Counted from the first letter of the stretch, positions 7,854 to 14,725 are shown. The stretch is DNA of 64,000 nt from Streptosporangium carneum (GCF_027922005.1 NZ_BSEV01000036.1:16284-80283), one strand, 5' to 3'. The notes: a model not told the origin generated them from the sequence alone. Numbers and translations are program-made.

Positions 7854-8611
7854 GGGCGGGAACTTCCTTGCTCGGCGAAGGAGGCAGCGGGGACGGCGGC
7901 GTCGACGACTTCGCGAGCCGGTGAAGGAAGGAGCGGGTCGAACAGGAGAACGACCAAGCCCAGGCCGGCGGCGGCGCCGAGGAGCTGAGCGGTTATGAAC
8001 GCAGGCACCGAGGTCGGGGCGATGCCGGCGAAGGTGTCGGTGAACGCGCGTCCGATGGTGACGGCGGGGTTGGCAAACGAGGTGGAGGAGGTGAACCAGT
8101 AGGCCGCGCCGATCCAGCATGCGACCGCGGCCGGAGCCAGGCGCGCGTGCCCGGTGCGGGCGAGCCCGAAGATCAGCAGGATCAGTGTGCCGGTCGCCAC
8201 GACCTCGCTGATCCACAGGTGCGGCGCGAAGCGTTCGTGGGTAGACCAGGCCACCAGTGGGCGGGCGAACATGGCGTCGGCCAGCACCGCACCTGTGATC
8301 GCTCCGGCGATCTGCGCGGGAACGTAGGCGGCCAGCTGTCGCAGGCTCAGCCCATCGCCATCCCGGCGGCCCGTCCACCAGGCGGCCAGCGACACCACCG
8401 GGTTGAAGTGCGCGCCGGAGACCGGGCCGAGCAGCACGATCAGCACGCCCAGGCCGAAGACCGTGGACAGGGAGTTGGCCAGCAGTTGCACGCCGACATC
8501 GCGCGACAACTCGGTGGCCTGGATACCCGAACCGACCACCACGGCCACCAGCGCAGCCGTGCCCACCGCCTCAGCCACCACTCGGCGGGCCGGCGGAACG
8601 GCAGTGCTCAC
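7850..8611 (-). CDS. Aquaporin / aquaglyceroporin (MIP family) of the arsenic operon
   Basis: This 253-residue, six-helix membrane protein carries both MIP half-helix motifs: NPV in AHFNPVVS and NPA in FANPAVT, followed by the usual Arg (GRAF). In some arsenic operons (AqpS of Sinorhizobium meliloti is the studied case) an aquaglyceroporin replaces an arsenite pump and lets arsenite made by ArsC leave down its gradient. No ArsB, Acr3 or ArsA gene is seen here, which supports that role. GTG 8611 overlaps the arsR stop by four bases and its own stop overlaps the fusion gene start by four. The upstream-extended frame to 8803 is arsR shadow. Confidence 0.9.
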   Translation of the reverse strand: MSTAVPPARRVVAEAVGTAALVAVVVGSGIQATELSRDVGVQLLANSLSTVFGLGVLIVLLGPVSGAHFNPVVSLAAWWTGRRDGDGLSLRQLAAYVPAQIAGAITGAVLADAMFARPLVAWSTHERFAPHLWISEVVATGTLILLIFGLARTGHARLAPAAVACWIGAAYWFTSSTSFANPAVTIGRAFTDTFAGIAPTSVPAFITAQLLGAAAGLGLVVLLFDPLLPSPAREVVDAAVPAASFAEQGSSRP

Positions 8612-8979
8612 CTGCCGGCCCCGATGGCGATCGGGGTCTGGAGCAGGGCCGACAACCGGGCCAGCGCGTCGGGCAGCACCCAGTAGTACACCCACGTCCC
8701 CCGCCGTTCCGAACCCACCAAACCGGCCTCGCGCAGCACCTTCAGATGGTGAGAGATCGTCGGCTGGGAGACGTCGAACGGGCCGATCAGGTCGCACACG
8801 CACGCCTCACCGCCCTCGTGGGAGGCGATCAGCGACAGCAGCCGCAGCCGGACCGGGTCCGACAGCGCCTTGAACATCCGCGCCAGCTCGACGGCGTCGG
8901 TCTCGCCCAGCGGTTCGTGCACCATCGGCGCACAGCACCCTGCCGTCTGGCCGAGCACCGGAAGCGATTGTTTCGACAT
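8608..8979 (-). CDS. arsR: ArsR-family arsenite-responsive repressor
   Basis: The 123-residue product has a winged-helix HTH (VSQPTISHHLKVLREAGLVG) and the ArsR metalloid site Cys60-Val-Cys62 in the helix before it (EACVCDL). A further vicinal pair, Cys15-Cys16 near the N-terminus, could supply a third thiolate for As(III). ArsR repressors leave DNA when arsenite binds. It is the first gene of the leftward arsR-aquaporin-arsC/N operon and lies back to back with arsI. A perfect inverted repeat overlaps its own start codon, so autoregulation is likely. The ATG at 8979 has almost no leader, and the operator sits where the ribosome binding site would be. Confidence 0.94.
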   Translation of the reverse strand: MSKQSLPVLGQTAGCCAPMVHEPLGETDAVELARMFKALSDPVRLRLLSLIASHEGGEACVCDLIGPFDVSQPTISHHLKVLREAGLVGSERRGTWVYYWVLPDALARLSALLQTPIAIGAGR

Positions 8980-8989
8980 ATATCTATGT
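8976..8989. promoter_or_regulatory. Putative ArsR operator ACATA-TATC-TATGT
   Basis: Perfect 5-base arms flank a 4-base centre and overlap the arsR ATG. Short ATA-rich imperfect dyads of this kind are typical ArsR/SmtB binding sites. A TTGACA-like hexamer lies beside it at 8989-8994 on the plus strand. Confidence 0.55.
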
Positions 8990-9021
8990 TGACAGGCATC
9001 TAATCAGCATGGCAACCTCCC

Positions 9022-9049
9022 AACTGTATAGACGAACGTCGATACAGTT
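9022..9049. promoter_or_regulatory. 28-bp inverted repeat upstream of arsI (operator)
   Basis: The arms AACTGTATAGACG and CGTCGATACAGTT pair at 12 of 13 positions around a central AA. The dyad ends 22 bases before the arsI ATG at 9072, within the arsR-arsI divergent region. It differs from the ACATA/TATGT dyad near arsR, so it could be a second ArsR-type site of higher symmetry, a site for another regulator, or a transcript hairpin in the arsI leader. Confidence 0.6.
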
Positions 9050-9071
9050 CTGCCAACGAGGGGAGACCGTC

Positions 9072-9587
9072 ATGTCCCGCGTCCAGCTCGCCCTGCGCGT
9101 CGCCGACCTGGAAGGCTCGATCGCCTTCTACTCCAAGCTCTTCGGAGCCGAGCCGGCCAAGCGCCGCGAGGGATACGCCAACTTCGCCATCGCCGAGCCC
9201 CCGCTCAAGCTCGTCCTCATCGAGGGAGAGACCGGGCAGGACACCCGCCTGGACCACCTCGGCGTCGAAGTCACCTCCACCGAGGAGGTCACCGCCGCCG
9301 TCAGCCGTCTGAAGGAGGCCGGCCTGGCCACGTTCGAGGAGAACGACACCTCTTGCTGCTACGCCCTGCAGGACAAGGTCTGGGTGCATGGGCCCGGTGC
9401 TGAACCCTGGGAGGTGTATGTGGTCAAGGCCGACGCCGACACCCTCGGCAAGAGCAAGGCCCCAGGCGTCGAAGGCGACGCCTGCTGCGGCACCGCCGCC
9501 TGCTGCACCCCCGAAGAGAAGGCCGTCGACCCCGGCCGGACCGTCGCCGAGGCCAAGGCCGCCGCTGGTTGCAGCTGCGGGCGCTGA
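9072..9587 (+). CDS. arsI: ArsI/CadI-type VOC dioxygenase (C-As lyase)
   Basis: This 171-residue vicinal-oxygen-chelate protein matches the ArsI pattern. Metal-ligand candidates are Gln5, His62 (DHLG) and Glu114 (PWEVY), and the substrate-binding vicinal cysteines are Cys95-Cys96 in TSCCYA. ArsI uses Fe(II) and oxygen to break the carbon-arsenic bond of trivalent organoarsenicals, including methylarsenite. The C-terminal 40 residues are unusual in carrying three more cysteine clusters (ACCG, AACC and GCSCGR), a possible thiol store or metal sink. The start is ATG 9072 after GGGAGACC; the open frame begins at 9009, but the extra residues do not look like family sequence. It diverges from the arsR operon. 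Confidence 0.9.
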   Translation: MSRVQLALRVADLEGSIAFYSKLFGAEPAKRREGYANFAIAEPPLKLVLIEGETGQDTRLDHLGVEVTSTEEVTAAVSRLKEAGLATFEENDTSCCYALQDKVWVHGPGAEPWEVYVVKADADTLGKSKAPGVEGDACCGTAACCTPEEKAVDPGRTVAEAKAAAGCSCGR

Positions 9588-9592
9588 GCGCG

Positions 9593-9694
9593 GTGGTGAG
9601 CGCGGGCTGCGACAGTCTGACCCACTGCACCTGTCCCGACTGCCCCTTGCCCTTCGCCGACCTGGCCGGTGACCGCGCCCCTGAGGAGAACTGA
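9593..9694 (+). CDS. Tiny Cys-rich ORF downstream of arsI
   Basis: A 33-codon frame opens with GTG 9593 (or GTG 9596) six bases after the arsI stop. It reads a short peptide with CDSLTHCTCPDC at its centre, four cysteines in 12 residues. The cysteine spacing (Cx5CxCx2C) looks like a metal- or metalloid-binding knuckle. No family is recognised. Codon third positions are G/C-rich as in its neighbours. It is likely co-transcribed with arsI. It could be a real metallothionein-like helper or a chance frame; the tight spacing and cysteine content favour the first. Confidence 0.4.
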   Translation: MVSAGCDSLTHCTCPDCPLPFADLAGDRAPEEN

Positions 9695-9699
9695 CCGCT

Positions 9700-9822
9700 G
9701 TGAGCGCCTCTGGGCTGCTGATCGCCGCCGCCGCGGGCATGTGGTGGCTGCACCGCCGCCGCGCCTCGCGCGCCGCCGAGGCAGGAAGCTGTGGCTGCGG
9801 CGGGAACGGTTGCGGACGCTGA
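9700..9822 (+). CDS. Small single-helix membrane peptide with Cys-rich tail
   Basis: GTG 9700 starts a 40-residue frame, preceded by GAGGAG at 9683-9688. Residues 4-17 form a hydrophobic helix (GLLIAAAAGMWWL), then come basic residues (HRRRASR), and the peptide ends in SCGCGGNGCGR. This end resembles the arsI C-terminus (GCSCGR). The layout suggests a membrane-anchored thiol cluster on the cytoplasmic side (positive-inside rule). It is a candidate arsenite- or metal-handling peptide. No family is recognised and it has no direct homology evidence. Confidence 0.45.
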   Translation: MSASGLLIAAAAGMWWLHRRRASRAAEAGSCGCGGNGCGR

Positions 9823-9898
9823 ACGTCCGCCCCGCCGCACCAGCCCCGGCGGCGGCCCGGCGAAGGGCCGGCTGCCGGGATGCGTTGTACTACCTGCC

Positions 9899-10231
9899 AT
9901 GACGGTCGTTCGCTCCCTGCTGCTGTTCGCCTTGGCCGCGCTCGCCGAGATCGGCGGGGCATGGCTGATCTGGCAAGGCGTGCGCGAGCAGCGCGGCCTG
10001 GTCTGGATCGGCGCCGGTGTCATCGCGCTGGGCCTGTACGGGTTCGTCGCCACGCTGCAGCCGGATGCGAACTTCGGCCGCATCCTGGCTGCCTATGGCG
10101 GGGTGTTCGTCGCCGGATCCTTGGCGTGGGGCATGGTCGTCGACGGGTTCCGGCCCGATCGCTGGGACGTGATCGGCGCGCTGGTCTGCCTGGCCGGCGT
10201 CCTGGTGATCATGTACGCGCCGCGCGGCTGA
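9899..10231 (+). CDS. YnfA-family (UPF0060) small membrane protein
   Basis: A 110-residue protein with four hydrophobic helices shows the family features: AALAEIGGAWLIWQ in helix 1, ALGLYGFVATLQPDANFGRILAAYGGVFVAGSLAWG in helices 2-3 and DRWDVIGALVCLAGVLVIM in helix 4. YnfA proteins resemble small-multidrug-resistance transporters and often sit in metal- or metalloid-resistance islands. A role in export is plausible but unproven. The ATG at 9899 fits the family N-terminus. It ends the rightward arsI group and is followed directly by a duplicated 16-bp repeat and recombinase debris. Confidence 0.88.
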   Translation: MTVVRSLLLFALAALAEIGGAWLIWQGVREQRGLVWIGAGVIALGLYGFVATLQPDANFGRILAAYGGVFVAGSLAWGMVVDGFRPDRWDVIGALVCLAGVLVIMYAPRG

Positions 10232-10238
10232 GCCGGGG

Positions 10239-10270
10239 CTTGCGTTCTCAGAAACTTGCGTTCTCAGAAA
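10239..10270. repeat. Perfect tandem duplication of a 16-bp unit
   Basis: CTTGCGTTCTCAGAAA occurs twice in a row, at 10239-10254 and 10255-10270, eight bases after ynfA and at the frayed end of a recombinase remnant. Read on the minus strand it contains TTTCTGAGAACG, which resembles the ends or recombination sites of Tn3-type elements (tentative). Confidence 0.7.
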
Positions 10271-10503
10271 TGAGAGGGAATCCACAGGCATGAGCAGGCA
10301 CGCCAGGGCCCTCGAACAGGCCGAACATTCTTCGTCGTCGCCGAGGCGAAGATGCGCCGACATCCGGCGGCGGTCAGGGCGTCCAGCTGGCGTTCGAGCT
10401 TTTGGCCGCCGGTGGAGACGCGGGCGTAGCCGATGCGGATCTCGCTGGGCTGGGCGGGAAAGGCGTCCAGCAGGTCGGCGGGGGTGTCATGCCCGCCCGC
10501 CAT
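10271..10503 (-). pseudogene. Frameshifted N-terminal fragment of a serine recombinase (resolvase)
   Basis: From ATG 10503 the frame reads through IRIGYARVSTGGQKLERQLDAL, the start of the resolvase catalytic domain including the nucleophile-containing RVST, and on to AAGCRRIFA. The similarity then stops. A different frame just beyond continues with a stretch like RALACLLMPVDSL, which aligns with the 'RPALxxALxxLRPGDTL' part of resolvases. At least one frameshift and loss of the remaining domain make this a dead gene. It lies at the right edge of the arsenic genes, consistent with their arrival on a transposon or integrative element. Confidence 0.75.
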
Positions 10504-10588
10504 ATTCTCAACAAACGGTCCTCGGGAATCGTTGAAAGAGGGAGGTTGTGAAGGGTTTCCGGGGTCCGTGGACGCATCTCTGGAAGTT

Positions 10589-10613
10589 CGTCAAAAAACG
10601 AAGGTTTTTGACG
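10589..10613. terminator. Stem-loop with 9-bp perfect arms
   Basis: CGTCAAAAA and TTTTTGACG flank a 7-base loop. The A/T-tract arms differ from the surrounding high-GC DNA. It could act as a terminator in either direction between the recombinase remnant and the hemerythrin gene, or be a relic of the mobile element. Confidence 0.45.
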
Positions 10614-10725
10614 GGATTGACTCGGCTCTAGCCAGACGGCAATCAGCGGTCACCGCTACGAAACGTCACCTCGATCACGCACAGCTGCTTCTGGGCTCAT
10701 CGCACGAACCCGAGTGAAGGACCGC

Positions 10726-11376
10726 TCAGCCGAACACCTGGGCCGCGCGGCACTCGTAGGCGCGCCGCCAGGAAAGCCGGTACAGCACCCGCAGGATCAC
10801 CGGTGTCGCGGCGACCAGGCGTTCGCGCTGGTCCGGCCCTGCGGCGTCGACGGTCCAGGCCGCGACCATCGGCAGATCCCGGCCGTAACCGCTGGTCGCC
10901 CTCCTGCTCGCCCCCTCCCACCAGTCGGCGGCGACGTGCTCGCGGATCAGGGGGACCATCCCGTGCTCCTCGAGGTCCAGGTGGTCGCCGACGAGCCGGT
11001 GCATCAGGCGCAGGTCGTCGACCTGCTCCCCCGTACTGCGTCCCACGGCCGAAAGACGCCCGACGACGGCGTCCATCTCCCGGTGCTCGGCGTGCAGCCG
11101 GTCCATGACGTCTCCCGCCCCGGGGGCCAGCGTGCGCAGCAGCGGCCAGATCTCCTCGTCCTCGATGACGTGGTGGTGGTGCAGGGCACGCAACAGCAGC
11201 GCGAGATGCTCGTCGATCAGAGCACGGCGCGGCGCGTCCGCGGGGTCGCAGGCGGCGAGGGCGTCGGCCAGACGGCCGAAGTCCCGGCGCAGCCCCGCGT
11301 GGAAGGCGAGAAAGGCGACCAGGTCGGGCACGGGGTCTCCGGGACGACGCCGGAGGACCGCCTTCGGTGCTGTCAT
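10726..11376 (-). CDS. Hemerythrin HHE-domain protein
   Basis: This 216-residue helical-bundle protein has ligands typical of the HHE family: His in LAFHAGLRRD, the cluster HHHHVIEDEEIWPLL, HAEHREMD and HRLVGDHLDLEEHGMVPLI. HHE proteins bind a di-iron centre and sense or carry oxygen or nitric oxide. The C-terminal 65 residues (WWEGASRR to the end) extend beyond the core. It is transcribed in the same direction as the ferritin-like gene to its right, 104 bases away, which hints at a shared iron or oxidative theme. The start is ATG 11376. Confidence 0.9.
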   Translation of the reverse strand: MTAPKAVLRRRPGDPVPDLVAFLAFHAGLRRDFGRLADALAACDPADAPRRALIDEHLALLLRALHHHHVIEDEEIWPLLRTLAPGAGDVMDRLHAEHREMDAVVGRLSAVGRSTGEQVDDLRLMHRLVGDHLDLEEHGMVPLIREHVAADWWEGASRRATSGYGRDLPMVAAWTVDAAGPDQRERLVAATPVILRVLYRLSWRRAYECRAAQVFG

Positions 11377-11480
11377 GGCCTCACGATGAGCCAGGCCTCT
11401 TGGCCGCCACTCAACGTGCTCTTGTGCCCCGCTTCACCGGCTTGTGAGCCGCTCGGCCCGTGAGCCGCCCACCCGCCGAC

Positions 11481-12026
11481 TCAGCGCCTCTGCGCCTCGG
11501 GAAGCCTCTCCAGCAGTCCCTTGAGATCGTCCGCGTGCTCCTCCTCCTGGGCGAGAAGGTCCTCGAAAATCCGCCTGGTGGTCACGTCCCGGTCGCCCAG
11601 CCACTGGACGATCTCGGTGTAGGAGGCGATGGCGATCCGCTCAGCGACCAGGTCCTCTTTGATCATCTCCACCAGGTCAAGGCTGGAGTCGTACTCCGCG
11701 TGCGATCGAGCCGTCAGCGTGTCGGGGTTGAAGTCGGGCTCGCCGCCGAGCTGCACGATGCGCCGGGCGAGCCGGTCGGCGTGCTCCTGCTCCTCGGCCG
11801 CGTGCTCGAGGAACTCGGCGGCCACGGGCTCGGCGTAGATCCCGGTGGCGGTGTAGTAGTGGCGCTTGTAGCGGAGCACGCAGACGAGCTCGGTCGCCAG
11901 CGCCTCGTTGCACACCTGGACCACCCGCTGAAGGTCGGCGCCGTACGCGGAGGTGATCGGCCCCTTGTCGATCTCCTGCCGCGCCCGGGCCCGGATCTCC
12001 TTGATGTCGGTCAGAAATTCAGCCAT
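11481..12026 (-). CDS. Ferritin-like / bacterioferritin-type protein
   Basis: The 181-residue product forms a four-helix bundle with paired carboxylate-histidine motifs: ALATELVCVLRYKRHYY, then AAEEQEHADRLARRI, and later VAERIAIASY and QEEEHADDLKGLL. These match ferroxidase-type ligands (Glu, ExxH) of bacterioferritin/Dps-like proteins that oxidise and store iron. No clear haem-ligand methionine is identified, so the bacterioferritin label is tentative. The start is ATG 12026. The much longer open frame upstream (to 12914) is antisense shadow of the YihY gene. It is divergent from the YihY gene across 180 bases. Confidence 0.87.
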   Translation of the reverse strand: MAEFLTDIKEIRARARQEIDKGPITSAYGADLQRVVQVCNEALATELVCVLRYKRHYYTATGIYAEPVAAEFLEHAAEEQEHADRLARRIVQLGGEPDFNPDTLTARSHAEYDSSLDLVEMIKEDLVAERIAIASYTEIVQWLGDRDVTTRRIFEDLLAQEEEHADDLKGLLERLPEAQRR

Positions 12027-12206
12027 GCCCCTCCCCCTACCCCGATCGGCCGCCTCAAGCCTCTCTGTCCGCCGCGGGGAGCCGGCGACCGGCTGACGCC
12101 CGGGACCGGCCCTGAGCTGGCAGTACGGCCAGCGAATGATCCACAAAACATACTGTTGTCCGATTTTTTGATGATGCGTGCACTTTTGGGGTAGCCCATC
12201 TCCGCT

Positions 12207-13358
12207 ATGGGAACCGCGACGAGTGTGCCGCAGACGCGAAGCATGAACGGCGAGGAGCTCTCGGCCGACCACGCCTGGGTCGCCCTGCGCAGGTACGGCC
12301 GCTGGCGTCTCGTCCGTGACTCCTTCGCGAGATTCAGGTACGGCGACGGCATGACCAACGCGCGAGCGCTGGCCCTGCAGATCTGCCTGTCCATCATCCC
12401 CGGCGCGATCGCGCTGGTCGGGCTGAGCTCGGTGCTCAACCAGGAGAGGCTCGGCCAGGTGCTGGAGCTGACGCTGAGCAGGATCGCCCCGGGGGACGGG
12501 GTCGAGGCGGTCAGGGACGTGCTCGCCGACAGCCACAGACAGGCGGGCCACTCCGGCGGCGCGCTGGCCCTGTGGCTCGGCCTGGTCACCGCGCTGGTCT
12601 CGCTGACCAGCGCGATGGCCCAGATCGAGCGCGGGGCCAACCGCATCTACGGTGTGGAGCGCGACCGTCCGTTCCTCCGCAAGTACGGCAGGGCCCTGCT
12701 GATGGCGCTGACCGCGGGAGCCTTCATGACCGTCGGCTTCGTCGTGATGGTCGGCGGCGGGGCGATCGGGCGGGCGCTCGTCCAGGTCTACGGCTGGGAG
12801 GACGACGCGCTGGCGGCCTTCACGCTGGTGCGATGGCCGGTCGGTTTCCTGCTGGCGCTGCTGTCGGCCTCGGTGCTGTTTCGCGCCGCGCCCCGGCGCA
12901 GGCAGCCGGGGCACACCTGGCTGGCCTTCGGCGCGCTGGTCTCGCTCGTGCTGTGGACACTCCTCACCCTGTCGCTCGCCCTGTACACCGAGCGCAGCGG
13001 CACCTTCGGCGCCACCTACGGACCGCTCACCGCGGTCATGGCGCTGCTGCTGTGGTCGTTCCTCAGCTCCATGGCGCTCTTTCTCGGGCTCGCCTTCGCC
13101 GCGCAGCTCGAGGCGTGCCGCGCAGGGAACGCCGAACCGGTCGGGCCCGATCCCGGACCGACGGCACAGGAGGAACGGGAACCCCTGGTCGGGGCCGCCG
13201 GGGCGGCGATCATCGAGGCGGCGCGGCGGCTCACGGGCATGCTCCGGCGCCGCCTACAGGACGATCCCGGCGAGCCTGCCGAGGCCGCCGGGAGACGAAG
13301 CGCGGCCGTCCGCGAGGAGAGCCGCAGCCTCGAACAGACCGCTCCTCCCACGGTCTGA
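12207..13358 (+). CDS. YihY/BrkB-family inner membrane protein
   Basis: The 383-residue protein has the YihY pattern: FRYGDGMTNARALALQICLSIIPGAIALVGLSS, a helix-rich middle with ALWLGLVTALVSLTSAMAQIERGANRIYGVERDR, then several more membrane helices, including FGALVSLVLWTLLTLSLALYTE and the conserved FGATYGPLTAVMALLLWSFLSSMALFLG. About six membrane segments are expected, followed by a charged cytoplasmic tail. The molecular function of the family is unknown. ATG 12207 or ATG 12243 could be used. It is a single gene reading toward a terminator-like hairpin at 13599. Confidence 0.9.
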   Translation: MGTATSVPQTRSMNGEELSADHAWVALRRYGRWRLVRDSFARFRYGDGMTNARALALQICLSIIPGAIALVGLSSVLNQERLGQVLELTLSRIAPGDGVEAVRDVLADSHRQAGHSGGALALWLGLVTALVSLTSAMAQIERGANRIYGVERDRPFLRKYGRALLMALTAGAFMTVGFVVMVGGGAIGRALVQVYGWEDDALAAFTLVRWPVGFLLALLSASVLFRAAPRRRQPGHTWLAFGALVSLVLWTLLTLSLALYTERSGTFGATYGPLTAVMALLLWSFLSSMALFLGLAFAAQLEACRAGNAEPVGPDPGPTAQEEREPLVGAAGAAIIEAARRLTGMLRRRLQDDPGEPAEAAGRRSAAVREESRSLEQTAPPTV

Positions 13359-13381
13359 GGCGTGTTCCCCGGGAATAGATC

Positions 13382-13690
13382 TTGAGGGCGCGATGCGGGG
13401 CTGCTCTCGATGCGAGATCCGCGGGGGTTATGGGTTCCCCGCCCGTGAGACGCGGGAATGATCCACGGTTCCCGACGTGCGGCGCAGCGAACGACGCCGG
13501 GTACGGGCCGTACCGGCGAGGGGTCGACCCTGAGTACGAGTGGTACCAGGACCGTGACGGTGACGGCGTGGTCTGCGAGCGCTGGCTTCTCCGCGTGGCG
13601 CCCCGCTGTCCTTCGGGACGGCGGGGCGTTTGTGATCTTTCTGGCAGGATGATCTCTCCACGTCCCCCTCGTGAAGGACATCTCCCATGA
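13382..13690 (+). CDS. Excalibur-domain ORF, possibly degenerate
   Basis: Residues 30-65 match the Excalibur calcium-binding domain (FPTCGAANDAGYGPYRRG then DRDGDGVVCE), a small extracellular module found at the C-terminus of secreted actinobacterial proteins. Here the frame has no visible signal peptide and starts only at TTG 13382. It also continues 37 codons past the domain, straight through a terminator-like hairpin, to a stop that overlaps the next gene's ATG. The domain normally ends the protein, so the stop may have been lost and the N-terminus replaced. I read it as an Excalibur remnant or an atypical small protein. Confidence 0.5.
   Translation: MRARCGAALDARSAGVMGSPPVRRGNDPRFPTCGAANDAGYGPYRRGVDPEYEWYQDRDGDGVVCERWLLRVAPRCPSGRRGVCDLSGRMISPRPPREGHLP
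13599..13630. terminator. Stem-loop with UUCG tetraloop
   Basis: CGCCCCGCTGTCC and GGACGGCGGGGCG pair at 13 positions (one G-U) around a TTCG tetraloop, followed by TT. It lies inside the Excalibur frame and upstream of the secreted-protein gene at 13687. Confidence 0.75.
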
Positions 13691-14493
13691 GGCGATTGCT
13701 CGCCCTAGCGGCCGCCACTCTGGTCGCATCCGCCCTCACCGCCGTCCCCGCAGCCGCGCAGACCGCTGCTCCCGACCCGGTGCAGGCGGTTAAACGACAG
13801 CTACGGGCCGACCGCGGTGTGCAGATCAACGAGATCTCCCGCACCGTCTTCGACAGCAAGAGTTCGATTCGGTTCCGCTACAACAGCCGACTGCAGCTTG
13901 GCCCCGCCAGCCCCGTCGCCGTTGACACCTCCATGCAGATACTGCTCGCCCCAGAGGTCAAAAAGGTGATGGAAGATGAGTTTCCTGAGCTGGGAGGTGT
14001 GCTGGAAGGGCCGATCGCCGTGACCGTCGTCGGTGGGCACGTCTACATGTCCGGTGTCTACGCGCTGCCCAAGGGCAAAACCTGGGTGAGTGCGGAAGTG
14101 CCGAAATCAGCCGCGCCCGTGACCGAGTACGTTAGGCACGTCGCCAGCCAGCAGGAGACGGTCAACGTGTTCGATCCGGCGGCTTTGAAGACCCTGTTGA
14201 AGGGGGCGACGGCCAAGCCGGTCTCCGGTGGCTTCTTCTACCAGGGGAAGCTCGCCCAGCCGAAGGGGACCTGGCGGTTGTGGACTGACGCCAAGGGCCT
14301 TCCCACCCGTCTGATGACCAGCAGCGCCAGAGAAACGATGGCCGAGAGGGTCGATACCCGTTACACGGACTGGGGGATGCCGCTCGTGGTCGTGCCGCCG
14401 TCGGCTGACGAGGTCATCGACTACAAGGACCTCAAGGACCCCTGGGGCTTCTCCCCGTCTGATCCGCAGGAGCTCATCAACACGGTGAAGTAA
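13687..14493 (+). CDS. Secreted protein of unknown function
   Basis: The 268-residue product starts with a clear signal peptide (MRRLLALAAATLVASALTAVPAAAQ, cleavage likely after AAA). The mature part has long stretches of polar beta-type sequence (IRFRYNSRLQLG, VAVTVVGGHVYMSGVYAL, TWRLWTDAKGLPTRLMTSS) that recall the antiparallel fold of LppX/LprG-like lipid carriers, but no lipobox is present and the similarity is only in style. ATG 13687 overlaps the stop of the preceding ORF (ATGA). A strong terminator follows at 14504. Function unknown. Confidence 0.8.
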   Translation: MRRLLALAAATLVASALTAVPAAAQTAAPDPVQAVKRQLRADRGVQINEISRTVFDSKSSIRFRYNSRLQLGPASPVAVDTSMQILLAPEVKKVMEDEFPELGGVLEGPIAVTVVGGHVYMSGVYALPKGKTWVSAEVPKSAAPVTEYVRHVASQQETVNVFDPAALKTLLKGATAKPVSGGFFYQGKLAQPKGTWRLWTDAKGLPTRLMTSSARETMAERVDTRYTDWGMPLVVVPPSADEVIDYKDLKDPWGFSPSDPQELINTVK

Positions 14494-14725
14494 CCGGTGG
14501 TCGGCGCCCCGTCGTCCTCTTGAATGCGCCCGGAGGGCGGCGGGGCGCTTTCGTCATGTCAGAGGGGCAGTATCCGATGACAACCCAGTCGGCCCGGTCG
14601 TTCTTGTCGTTGCCCACACAGTCCGAGCTGGCGCCCGGCCACCCACCGAAGAGCGCGATGGAATCAGGCGCCCAGCGTTGAGACCCCGCCATGATTCCCG
14701 CCGCCAGCACGTGGAGCCTTTTCAT
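14477..14725 (-). CDS. Small hypothetical protein with good ribosome binding site
   Basis: AAGGAGAG five bases before ATG 14725 argues that translation really starts here. The 82-residue frame begins like a signal peptide (MKRLHVLAAGIMAG) but lacks enough hydrophobic length. It has two cysteines in the middle (SDCVGNDK, IGYCPSD), then an Arg/Pro-rich tail. The tail reads through the bidirectional hairpin at 14504-14548 and into the end of the neighbouring gene, so the original stop may have been lost or a frameshift has occurred near residue 14. No family recognised. Confidence 0.4.
   Translation of the reverse strand: MKRLHVLAAGIMAGSQRWAPDSIALFGGWPGASSDCVGNDKNDRADWVVIGYCPSDMTKAPRRPPGAFKRTTGRRPPVTSPC
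14504..14552. terminator. Strong stem-loop after the secreted-protein gene
   Basis: Sixteen-base arms (GCGCCCCGTCGTCCTC and GAGGGCGGCGGGGCGC) pair with two G-U wobbles around a 13-base loop, followed by TTTCG. This is the expected transcription end of the gene that stops at 14493. Confidence 0.8.

Noticed and set aside
7854..8378. N-terminal extension of the arsC-acetyltransferase frame
   Set aside because: The extension is Arg/Pro-rich out-of-frame aquaporin sequence; family similarity begins at the GTG that overlaps the aquaporin stop.
12027..12914. Extension of the ferritin-like frame through the divergent region
   Set aside because: It would overlap the YihY gene antisense and has no ferritin-like sequence; ATG 12026 fits the family start.
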